From CAYLHB01 sp041908795 (GTDB lineage: Bacteria > Patescibacteriota > Minisyncoccia > Phycocordibacterales > UBA12088): 9,736 nucleotides of DNA. Each line of letters opens with the position of its first letter. The stretch's first letter is position 1. The DNA is taken from the NCBI GenBank assembly GCA_041908795.1, contig JAYRER010000009.1, forward strand, positions 1 through 9,736, read 5' to 3'. Made by a program: the position numbers and the translations under genes. This document shows positions 1-6,469 of this stretch, piece by piece. The notes below the pieces were generated by a model, which had not been told where the DNA came from, searched no databases, and saw only the letters and a list, made by a program, of their open reading frames with translations.

Positions 1-90
1 CTGAACGAACGACCACGCAAGGTTTTGGACTGGCGAACACCGAAAGAAGCGTTCGAGGAATTATTAGAAAAACGTGCAGTTAGAGTTTGA
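1..90 (+). CDS. IS30-family transposase, C-terminal end (partial)
   Basis: The first frame gives 30 residues beginning LNERPRKVLDWRTPKEAFEE and ending at a TGA stop. The pattern LNxRPRKxLxWxTPxEAF is the characteristic C-terminus of IS30-family DDE transposases, which cut and paste their own element by acting on terminal inverted repeats. Only the tail lies in the window, so the catalytic DDE residues cannot be checked and I cannot tell whether the element is intact. In this family the stop codon usually lies close to or inside the right terminal repeat, so the element should end within a few tens of bases after the stop. It has the same orientation as the ATPase operon that follows. Confidence 0.85.
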   Translation: MNERPRKVLDWRTPKEAFEELLEKRAVRV

Positions 91-92
91 GT

Positions 93-107
93 CCAAGAGT
101 AACTTGG
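93..107. repeat. Small perfect inverted repeat at the presumed IS edge
   Basis: CCAAG and CTTGG form a 5-bp stem around a 5-base loop just after the transposase stop. It is too short, and not followed by a T-run, to call a terminator. It may be part of the insertion-sequence end or chance. Confidence 0.3.
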
Positions 108-198
108 TGTGAGTCAATTTGAGTTTATGTGTTACACAAGACTTACATTATTATTCACACTTGTTTAGTTATTTTTTAAGCACACGGTACCCTCTTGG

Positions 199-207
199 TG
201 TTATGCT
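199..207 (+). promoter_or_regulatory. Possible extended -10 box before the ATPase operon
   Basis: The string TGTTATGCT fits the extended -10 pattern TGnTATAAT with four of six matches in the hexamer, and has no clear -35. A transcript starting about seven bases after it would begin at or next to the ATG at 214, so the mRNA could be leaderless. That would agree with the lack of a well-spaced Shine-Dalgarno sequence. A second, weaker candidate is TATTAT at 149-154. The rest of the 120-base gap after the transposase is AT-rich and shows nothing else. Confidence 0.25.
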
Positions 208-213
208 GGAAGC

Positions 214-1095
214 ATGAGTATTCACGCTCGTGGGAGCGTACTTTGTCTTTCATACTGTGTCATACCGCTTGGTGGGTTTGCGGTAGCTGTTCTATTTTTT
301 TCCTCGACGATGGTACACGCATTTACCACGGGGACCGCGATAGCGACCACTTTTCCTGTGGAAGGTGTTGTGGCAGAGGGAGATGTAGTGTCATACGATC
401 CAGAGCGTAGGCGTTATGTGCGTTCGAATGAGGTGCACGATAAAAATATATTTGGCGTAGTGGCACTCGATCCTGCACTCCTCATTACCGATAATGTGGT
501 GGAGGACGATATGGTCCCACTCCTTCGGTTCGGTGAGGCAAGGGTACGTGTCTCTGCAGAGGCGGGAGAGGTGAGACCTGGAGACTATCTTACAAGTTCA
601 AACGTGCCTGGAGTGGCTGTGCGGGCGGACACTAGTGTGCCAGGGTTTGTGCTCGGTATCGCACTCGATGCGTATCCCGGAGTAGGTCTAGTGGAGGAAT
701 TTGTTTTACATAATGGAAGCAATGTCAGCATCGGACGCATTCCGGTGTCACTACGTATTGGTGCATACACACCTGAGATGGATGTTGCGACGGGCACCAA
801 TACTTTGTTGGCGGGTACGGGTGACATGGAAAAAAGTGTACCGGTAGTGCCGGAGGGTAAGAGTATTCTGGATTTGCTACGTTATCTGATTGCGGCTGCT
901 GTTGCACTCGGGGCGCTCTTTGTTGCGCTGCGCAACTTTGGTGGTTCGCTCTCCGAAAGTATCGCGTCGGTGGGGCGTAATCCGCTTGCAAAAACATACA
1001 TTCTATCGATGATGTTTTGGAATAGTATGCTTATCATTTTGATCTGTATGGTTGGTTTTGGAATAGGCGCGTTCATTATCATGTATCCTCAATAG
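214..1095 (+). CDS. Subunit c-like fusion: signal peptide, extracytoplasmic beta domain, c-type membrane hairpin
   Basis: A 293-residue protein in the operon slot where subunit c (atpE, normally 70-100 residues) belongs. Residues about 8-36 are a hydrophobic export signal ending VHA. Residues about 38-200 are beta-rich and contain GDYLTSSNVPGVAVRA (123-138) and FGVVALDP, the pattern of a domain common near the ends of phage-tail-fibre-like CPR surface proteins. Residues about 222-240 (YLIAAAVALGALFVAL) and 264-290 are two membrane helices joined by a polar loop ending SVGRNPLAK (252-260), matching the R(Q/N)P loop of c that contacts gamma/epsilon. The expected topology puts the beta domain outside and the loop in the cytoplasm. 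Helix 2 has no Asp or Glu: the position 18 residues after the loop proline, where c carries its ion-binding carboxylate, is Ile275, and only Asn270, Ser271 and Cys278 are polar nearby. The GxGxGxG helix-1 motif is also absent. Proton transport is therefore unlikely. Homology to c rests on the hairpin, loop motif and gene order. The next gene starts one base after the stop. Confidence 0.75.
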   Translation: MSIHARGSVLCLSYCVIPLGGFAVAVLFFSSTMVHAFTTGTAIATTFPVEGVVAEGDVVSYDPERRRYVRSNEVHDKNIFGVVALDPALLITDNVVEDDMVPLLRFGEARVRVSAEAGEVRPGDYLTSSNVPGVAVRADTSVPGFVLGIALDAYPGVGLVEEFVLHNGSNVSIGRIPVSLRIGAYTPEMDVATGTNTLLAGTGDMEKSVPVVPEGKSILDLLRYLIAAAVALGALFVALRNFGGSLSESIASVGRNPLAKTYILSMMFWNSMLIILICMVGFGIGAFIIMYPQ

Positions 1096-1096
1096 T

Positions 1097-1984
1097 ATGG
1101 AGTTCACTAACCTAACGCAAAATAACGCAACACTCGAGTCTGTAGGTGCTTCCGTGACATCCACCACCCCCACAGAGGTATTCTATGCGGGTGGGCTACT
1201 TTTTGTAATTACAGTTGCTGGCTTTCTTTTGTGGCGTCTCACCCGAAAAAAGTCTACCATTGAGAACATTGTGGCGGCGGAACATAAGGCAAACTCCATC
1301 ATTGAGGAAGCGGCAGCGGAGGCGCGCACCCTTAGGATTGAGCTTGAACAGGAGCGTGTGAAAGTGCTTGAGAACGACAAACGTGAGCTTCGCCGTGTCG
1401 TTGAGGTGTATGGTGATAAGCTAGACCGTGTACTAAAAGAGCTCTCCTACGATATTCAGAAGCAGCACCTCGATGCTACGAAGAACTTTATTACCGCACT
1501 TTCCCGTGTGGAGGAACGCGTGAGTGATAGTGGTTCTCAGGCGCAAGAAAGTATGCGTGCTTTCAGCGCACAAGCGGGGGGACTTTTCGAGGTTATGGCC
1601 GATGAGGTGGACAATGTGAAGAAGGGTATTCAGCACCTTGCGGTTGCTCTGGAAGAAGCCGCGGCAAACGAGTCCGACAAAAACCTGGAAATTGTCCGTC
1701 AGGAGATGAGAAAGATAGGATCACAGACAGCTGCGAGTATCCTTGAGGTGGCCAAAGGGCTAGATGCCATGCTTAAGAAAAATTTGGAGGAGCAATTTGC
1801 CGCTATTTCAACCGAGGTGGAAGGCTATCGTCGTGCGCGTCTTGCGCTTGTAGACGAGCGTATCCTCACACTTGTTGGTGAGACGACACAAATCGCACTT
1901 GGCAAGCAACTCTCGATGGAGGAGCATGCTGATCTCATCTTGAAAGCGCTCGAAGAGGCGAAGAGTAGTGGTGTGTTTGTGTAA
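1097..1984 (+). CDS. atpF: F-type ATPase subunit b-like peripheral stalk, elongated
   Basis: A 295-residue protein, nearly twice the usual b subunit (about 155-170). A short N-terminus is followed by one membrane helix (about 29-46, VFYAGGLLFVITVAGFLLW), then basic residues (RLTRKK), and then an almost unbroken charged helical region to the end, typical of a coiled coil. The C-terminus, with LTLVGETTQIALGKQLSMEE then ILKALEEAK (about 257-288), resembles the delta-binding end of b (..A..KI.G..L....H..LI.KAL.E). In F-type enzymes b forms the stator that ties delta and alpha3beta3 to the membrane. The insert of roughly 120-140 residues would make this stalk far longer, or make it fold back or oligomerise. 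It lies directly after the c-like gene and before delta, the standard order. No Shine-Dalgarno is visible and the start is one base after the preceding stop, so translation is probably coupled. A generic coiled-coil protein is the alternative, but position and C-terminus favour b. Confidence 0.75.
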   Translation: MEFTNLTQNNATLESVGASVTSTTPTEVFYAGGLLFVITVAGFLLWRLTRKKSTIENIVAAEHKANSIIEEAAAEARTLRIELEQERVKVLENDKRELRRVVEVYGDKLDRVLKELSYDIQKQHLDATKNFITALSRVEERVSDSGSQAQESMRAFSAQAGGLFEVMADEVDNVKKGIQHLAVALEEAAANESDKNLEIVRQEMRKIGSQTAASILEVAKGLDAMLKKNLEEQFAAISTEVEGYRRARLALVDERILTLVGETTQIALGKQLSMEEHADLILKALEEAKSSGVFV

Positions 1985-2005
1985 CGATACTTTCTAGATT
2001 TTATC

Positions 2006-2545
2006 ATGACGCCAAAAGTGATAAGCATTGTCCTCGCAAACACCTACACGGTGAATGACCTCATGCGTCGTTTTGCGCTCCTACGCAATTACCTTGAAGC
2101 GAAGCTTTTTGGGGGTCGCGAAGGGGGTTCAATTACTCTTGAGACACTGCTTATGCGTGAGCGAGCAGATGAGGGCGCTGTGGTGGCGCTTAAAGCATGG
2201 AATGAGGCGTTTTCGTTTGAGAAGATATCTTTGGAGTCACTTCACGCGATGCTTCCGAGCGTGGAGGAGGATATACGAGGTCTCCCTATACTACGACTCT
2301 ATACGCCCGTTGAGCTCGATGTTACGCAGACGAATCGTGTGGGTAACTGGGTACGTACGCATCTCGACCCAAATCTTATGCTTGAGCTCCATGTGGACGC
2401 GCGTGCGGTTGGTGGATGCGCGTTCGTTTGGCGTGACACCTTCCGCGATTATTCGCTTAGGCATTTTGTGCATATGCGTCGTGAGAAAGTAGTCGCTATG
2501 TTTGATAAATATGGATCCATGGGCAACACAGGACGAGGGGCGTGA
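2006..2545 (+). CDS. atpH: F-type ATPase delta subunit (OSCP-like)
   Basis: A 179-residue protein of the normal length for bacterial delta. The C-terminal half is the recognisable part: a beta strand around LRLYTPVELD (96-105), a helix, then LELHVDARAVGGCAFVWRDT (126-145) and RDYSLRHFV, which match the delta/OSCP signature (VDPxLIGGxxVxxGDxxxDxSxxxxL). The first 95 or so residues are helical and divergent, as expected for the domain that sits on top of alpha3beta3. Delta links the b stalk to the catalytic head. Its partner site may be altered here, because alpha lacks the usual N-terminal helix. The gene begins 21 bases after the b-like gene without a visible Shine-Dalgarno, and its end overlaps the start of alpha by 35 bases, indicating translational coupling. 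Confidence 0.85.
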   Translation: MTPKVISIVLANTYTVNDLMRRFALLRNYLEAKLFGGREGGSITLETLLMRERADEGAVVALKAWNEAFSFEKISLESLHAMLPSVEEDIRGLPILRLYTPVELDVTQTNRVGNWVRTHLDPNLMLELHVDARAVGGCAFVWRDTFRDYSLRHFVHMRREKVVAMFDKYGSMGNTGRGA

Positions 2546-3971
2546 GATCGGCTTTGTTCGGTCCTCGAAACAGTACCTCCTTACCCTGGAGGGGTTACCG
2601 AACGTACGTGTGCACGACATTTTGGAAAACGATGAAGGTGGTCGCTTGCTCGTGACTGCCTTGCATGAGGATACAGTGGAGGCTCTCGCGCTCGATGTAC
2701 TTGATACGAGACCTGGTGTACGTTTTTTCCTCACAGATCGTCACCGACAACTTTACATCGGGGAGCGTTTGTTTGGGCGCGTAATTTCCGCACTCGGCGC
2801 AGTACTCGATGAAAAGGAGCCCCTCCCGCGATCGAACGCCTCAATTGAATTAGAACGCGAAGCGCCGGGTATTATTGAGCGGGCTCCCATCACGGAACAG
2901 TTTGTGACGGGCTTACCACTCATTGATAGTGTCCTGCCTATTGGGCGTGGTCAGAGGGAACTCCTCATGGGTTCGGTACGAAGCGGTATAGAGCAGTTTG
3001 TTCGCGAAGTGGTACTAAATCAAGAGGGAGGAGATACTGTTACCGTGTACTGTGCACTTGGGAAATCTCCGGGTGTGGTACGTGCTTTTGCCAATGACTT
3101 ACTCACACCTGATACGGCATCACGCACTATTATCGTTTCAGCGAGTGCACAAGATTTAACACCACTTATCTACATTGCTCCTGCGGTTGCATTCTCTATT
3201 GCACGACATTTTGAACGTGAGGGACGACATGTTCTCCTCATCCTCGATGACCTATATACGCACGCGAAGTACCTTCGTGAAATTGCACTCCTTGCTGGGC
3301 GGCTTCCTGGGCGTGAATCATACCCGGGAGATATTTTCTACCAACACGCACATCTCATTGAACAGGCAGGGTCGTTCATGGGAGGCGCGACCATTACACT
3401 TCTCCCTATACTGCGCACGGACATTGAGGGGTACAACGACCTTATTACCACTAATATCATGGGGACTACTGACGGGCATCTCTCATTCTCACCGTTGTTA
3501 TTTGCTCGCGGGCACCATCCACCAATAACGGTAGAGGAGTCCGTAACGCGTGTTGGCAAACACACCCAGAGTCCGATAGGAAAACTGCTCGGGGCCGCGA
3601 TCATTTCAACTCTTTCCGATCTTCGTGCCAACGAGAAGTTTACTCGGTTTGGAGGTGAGCTATCCGAAGCGGTGCGCACAACCCTCATGAGCGGCAGTGC
3701 ACTCCTCGAGCTCCTTTCCGTGAAGCATGGCACGCACTATGCACTCGAAGCTCAGACCATCGTACTCTCGTTGCCATTCACTTCCTTCACTTCAGGAGAC
3801 CGTGATGGCAAGTTTTTTCGTGAGCATAAAGAAAAGTTGTACGATGCAGCGACAAGACATAAAAATCTTGAGGACCTTCGACGCGACACGTTGCATGGGA
3901 CGTCGTTCACAGAGTTCCTTCGTAAGGTTGAAGCGCAACGAAATATTTTTGAACACGTATGCCAACAATAG
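2511..3971 (+). CDS. atpA: F-type ATPase alpha subunit with degenerate P-loop
   Basis: A 486-residue alpha subunit (usual 500-513). Clear family blocks are APGIIER (118-124), LPIGRGQRELLMG (142-154), HVLLILDDL with Walker B Asp246 (240-248), GRLPGRESYPGDIFY (263-277), TNIMGTTDGHL (314-324) and SVTRVG (344-349). Arg347 in the last motif is the arginine finger that reaches into the beta catalytic site, and it is kept. The Walker A site is not: GSVRSGIE (154-161) replaces GDRQTGKT, with Ile160 for Lys and Glu161 for Thr, so the non-catalytic site probably cannot hold Mg-ATP. The start is ATG at 2511; a TTG nine bases earlier is possible, but an in-frame stop at 2490 rules out a longer form. The 20-odd residue N-terminal helix that normally binds delta is therefore absent, and EIGFV begins at residue 12. 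It overlaps delta by 35 bases and gamma by 13. Confidence 0.95.
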   Translation: MDPWATQDEGREIGFVRSSKQYLLTLEGLPNVRVHDILENDEGGRLLVTALHEDTVEALALDVLDTRPGVRFFLTDRHRQLYIGERLFGRVISALGAVLDEKEPLPRSNASIELEREAPGIIERAPITEQFVTGLPLIDSVLPIGRGQRELLMGSVRSGIEQFVREVVLNQEGGDTVTVYCALGKSPGVVRAFANDLLTPDTASRTIIVSASAQDLTPLIYIAPAVAFSIARHFEREGRHVLLILDDLYTHAKYLREIALLAGRLPGRESYPGDIFYQHAHLIEQAGSFMGGATITLLPILRTDIEGYNDLITTNIMGTTDGHLSFSPLLFARGHHPPITVEESVTRVGKHTQSPIGKLLGAAIISTLSDLRANEKFTRFGGELSEAVRTTLMSGSALLELLSVKHGTHYALEAQTIVLSLPFTSFTSGDRDGKFFREHKEKLYDAATRHKNLEDLRRDTLHGTSFTEFLRKVEAQRNIFEHVCQQ

Positions 3972-4810
3972 GGTATCACCAACAACTATTACAAGACTAC
4001 GAAATAGCTCGTGATATTACGGGTACCTTACGTGACGTGAGTGCTATTGAGTTTAAGAACTTGCGCGAACGATTTGACCGTAATGATAGATTTTACAAAG
4101 AACTCGGCGAGCTCTATCATCTGATTTCAAGCATTGCGAAAAAAGAGGGGCGCGGGGAGCTTGTACCAAGTAAAGGAGAAACCCTACATGTGGCCTTTAC
4201 TAGCAACCACCACTTCTACGGTTCACTCAACAGAACAGTCATTGAGCGTTTTCTTCACGCAACTTCACCTGATGCCAAGTGTCTTATTGTGGGAGAGACA
4301 GGGCGTGCACTCTGGAAGCGCATTGGGAAGAAACGTCGTGAGGTGCGGTTTGCGCAGTTTAAAGAAGACGCTCCCTCGGAAGAGGAGGTAAAGGCGTTCT
4401 TGACCGCTACAAAACCCTACTACCACGTGCTCGTATATTTTCCAGGCTTCACGTCTGTTCTGCGACAAGATGCAACAGTGCTTGATATCACTTTCTCATC
4501 TGAAGAACATGTAAAAGAAAAGGATGAGAGCGATGACACCATGAATTACATTCTTGAGCCCGAAATTGTTAACATGTTTCCATTTTTCGATATGCAAGTT
4601 CGCTTTGTTCTTTTTGCTCGCCTTTTGCTTGAAACAGAGCTCGCACGTGTGAGTGCACGACTTGTGCGGATGGACGAAGCCGAGGATAATGCAAAGATAT
4701 TGTCGCGTCGTGAACAACGTACCGTAGCACGTGAGCGTACCGGAGAAATAAGTACACGCATGCTCAATACGTTTAACGGATTTCTACAATGGCGGAAACT
4801 CAACCACTAG
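3959..4810 (+). CDS. atpG: F-type ATPase gamma subunit (central rotor shaft)
   Basis: A 283-residue protein of normal gamma length. The N-terminal helix contains ARDITGTLRDVSAIEFKNLR (17-36), corresponding to the family's T.xITxAMxxVAaxKL segment. TSNHHFYGSLN (81-91) stands where SDRGLCGGLN is usual. The C-terminal helix carries YILEPE (197-202) and VRMDEAEDNAKIL (236-248), matching Y.xEP and RMxAMxxATxNA. The two terminal helices form the coiled-coil shaft that rotates inside alpha3beta3, and the Rossmann-like middle makes the foot that sits on the c ring and epsilon. The foot region is divergent, consistent with an unusual membrane partner. The start overlaps the end of alpha by 13 bases and the end overlaps beta by 22 bases, so the three genes are probably translated in a coupled way. 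No Shine-Dalgarno is visible. Confidence 0.92.
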   Translation: MPTIGYHQQLLQDYEIARDITGTLRDVSAIEFKNLRERFDRNDRFYKELGELYHLISSIAKKEGRGELVPSKGETLHVAFTSNHHFYGSLNRTVIERFLHATSPDAKCLIVGETGRALWKRIGKKRREVRFAQFKEDAPSEEEVKAFLTATKPYYHVLVYFPGFTSVLRQDATVLDITFSSEEHVKEKDESDDTMNYILEPEIVNMFPFFDMQVRFVLFARLLLETELARVSARLVRMDEAEDNAKILSRREQRTVARERTGEISTRMLNTFNGFLQWRKLNH

Positions 4811-6180
4811 TATCAATTGGCCGTGTTCGCTCGGTGCGTGGCCAAATTGTTGGCATCTTATGTGATGGGTCATACCGTCCCAAACCACATGAACTGCTCC
4901 ACGCAAGAGACGATGCGTCGGTGTGCCTCGAGGTCTTTAAGTATGTTACTGACCGTGACATCGAATGCCTCCTCCTTTCTTCACAAAAAAATATAGCCCG
5001 TGGCATGGTTGTTGTTGGAACGGGGGCAGAGATTTCCGTGCCGGTAGGAGTACATACATTAGGGCGCAGTATTGACCTATACGGCGAGCCTGTAGATGGA
5101 AAGGGTCCGGTGGAAGGGGATCGCCGTTCTATTCATGCAACCAATGCATCAACGCACACCACCGTTCCAATGGTTACAGAGGCCTTGGAAACAGGCATAA
5201 AGGCAATCGATTTTTTTGTGCCAATGCGTAAGGGAGGTTCAATCGTGCTTGTGGGTGGAGCGGGTGTAGGGAAAACCTTACTTATGTACGAGATTGTGAG
5301 AAATCTCATCTCCAGTCACGAAGGATACGCGGTATTTGCAGGTATAGGAGAACGAACGCGCGAGGGTCACGAGCTCTTGCGCTGGCTCACCGAAACCAAG
5401 GTGCTCGATCGTCTCGTGATGGTACTGGGGAACATTAACAAAAATGCCGCTGTTCGTTTCCGCACCGCATCGTCTGCCGCAGCTCTCATTGAGCATTTTA
5501 GGGATGTTGAGCAAAAAAATGTTCTATTTTTTGTTGATAACATTTTCAGGTTTCTACAGGCGGGAAGTGAGCTATCAACTCTTTTAGGCGAGATACCCTC
5601 AGAATTGGGATACCAACCAACACTTCAATCAGAAATTGCTCAATTTGAAAGCAGGATAGCAAGCACCGCACAAGGGTACGTAACATCGGTGCAAACCCTC
5701 TACCTTCCCGCTGATGAGCTAAATAATCCAAGTGTCGCTTCTGCGCTTCCACACATGGATTCAATAGTCATTCTCTCGCGAGATATTGCTCAACAAAACC
5801 GTTTGCCAGCGATTGACTTAGTACGTTCACGGTCAAGTCTTACTGACGAGGCAGTTATAGGAGTATCTCATTACAGGGCGCTCGTTCGTGCTATGGAACT
5901 ACTTGGGGAGTATGAGAAGCTTGCACGTATTGCTTCGATTATGGGAAAGGACGAGCTCTCATCAGTAAACCAAATAATCTTCGATCGTGGCCAGAAGCTA
6001 ATTAACTACATGACCCAGCCGTTCCTCAGTGCAGAAGCGCAGACAGGCAAACGTGGAGTGTTTGTAAAAATGGAGGAGACTGTACGTGATGTACAGAGTA
6101 TCATTGATGGTGCTATGGACACTCACTCGCCGGAGCAATTGCTAAACATTGGTTCATTAGATTTATTGCGTACGACGTAA
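4789..6180 (+). CDS. atpD: F-type ATPase beta subunit, catalytic residues intact
   Basis: A 463-residue catalytic subunit of normal length. Domains in order are the N-terminal beta barrel (GRVRSVRGQIVG), the nucleotide-binding domain and the C-terminal helical lever. Walker A is GGAGVGKT (156-163, Lys162). The catalytic glutamate is Glu188 in AGIGERTREG, and Walker B is VLFFVDN (245-251, Asp250) followed by IFRF. GYQPTL (274-279) and the YLPADE block (305-310) are also kept. ATP hydrolysis therefore looks possible. Two differences stand out. The adenine-stacking tyrosine of the YPAxDP motif is Leu339 (RLPAID). The lever motif DELSEED is DELSSVN (388-394), so only its first half is kept and its second acidic cluster is lost. 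QPF (410-412) is retained. The close match to F-type beta excludes V/A-type and flagellar-type ATPases. It overlaps gamma by 22 bases and is followed four bases later by epsilon. Confidence 0.97.
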   Translation: MAETQPLVSIGRVRSVRGQIVGILCDGSYRPKPHELLHARDDASVCLEVFKYVTDRDIECLLLSSQKNIARGMVVVGTGAEISVPVGVHTLGRSIDLYGEPVDGKGPVEGDRRSIHATNASTHTTVPMVTEALETGIKAIDFFVPMRKGGSIVLVGGAGVGKTLLMYEIVRNLISSHEGYAVFAGIGERTREGHELLRWLTETKVLDRLVMVLGNINKNAAVRFRTASSAAALIEHFRDVEQKNVLFFVDNIFRFLQAGSELSTLLGEIPSELGYQPTLQSEIAQFESRIASTAQGYVTSVQTLYLPADELNNPSVASALPHMDSIVILSRDIAQQNRLPAIDLVRSRSSLTDEAVIGVSHYRALVRAMELLGEYEKLARIASIMGKDELSSVNQIIFDRGQKLINYMTQPFLSAEAQTGKRGVFVKMEETVRDVQSIIDGAMDTHSPEQLLNIGSLDLLRTT

Positions 6181-6184
6181 AAAG

Positions 6185-6469
6185 ATGCAAGAGAATCGCA
6201 AAGAAAAGTACAGTCGTCAAGAAGTGCTGAAAACATCGGTATTGAGTTCTGCAAAGATACTTTGGGAAGGTGAGGCTCACTCTGTAAGCTCAAAGAATAC
6301 ACAAGGAGAGTTTGATATACTCCCACAGCATGCTAATTTCATTACACTTGTGAATGACTACCCCGTGCGGATACATGCTGTTGATGGAAGTGAACACTCA
6401 TTTTCTTTTTCCCAATCTGTTATCATTGTGCAAGCGAACAACGTTAAGATATTTGGAAACATCGAGTAG
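6185..6469 (+). CDS. atpC: F-type ATPase epsilon subunit, N-terminal beta domain only
   Basis: A 94-residue protein, against 130-140 for most epsilon subunits. After a charged leader, residues about 18-92 match the epsilon beta sandwich: SSAKILWEGEAHSVSS, then GEFDILPQHANFITL (41-55), the counterpart of GELGILPGHAPLLT, and a final strand VIIVQANNVKIF. The protein ends there, so the C-terminal helical hairpin that in many bacteria inserts into F1 and blocks ATP hydrolysis is missing. The remaining domain normally binds the gamma foot and the c-ring loop. It starts four bases after the beta stop, closing the operon in the usual last position. Loss of the inhibitory part fits an enzyme that works as a hydrolase, though short epsilons occur elsewhere. 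Confidence 0.9.
   Translation: MQENRKEKYSRQEVLKTSVLSSAKILWEGEAHSVSSKNTQGEFDILPQHANFITLVNDYPVRIHAVDGSEHSFSFSQSVIIVQANNVKIFGNIE

Larger units (their letters stand above)
1..110 (+). mobile_element. Right end of an IS30-like insertion sequence (boundary approximate)
   Basis: The transposase tail implies that an insertion sequence enters from the left and ends shortly after base 90. The terminal inverted repeat probably overlaps the end of the gene (about 74-105), as is usual in IS30-like elements. The left copy and the target duplication are outside the window, so the exact boundary is unproven. A small perfect hairpin (CCAAG-AGTAA-CTTGG, 93-107) lies at this presumed edge. Confidence 0.5.

Noticed and set aside
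2502..2510. TTG start for alpha nine bases upstream
   Set aside because: The ATG at 2511 is the more usual start and there is no Shine-Dalgarno to favour TTG. The difference is only three residues.
2511..6180. V/A-type or flagellar/type III secretion ATPase identity
   Set aside because: Alpha, beta, gamma, delta and epsilon all match F-type signatures and gene order, and beta has GGAGVGKT, GERTREG and VDNIFRF as in F-type enzymes.
2511..6180. N-ATPase type operon
   Set aside because: N-ATPase clusters have beta and epsilon first and extra atpQ/atpR genes, with a carboxylate-bearing c subunit. The order and the c-like gene here differ.
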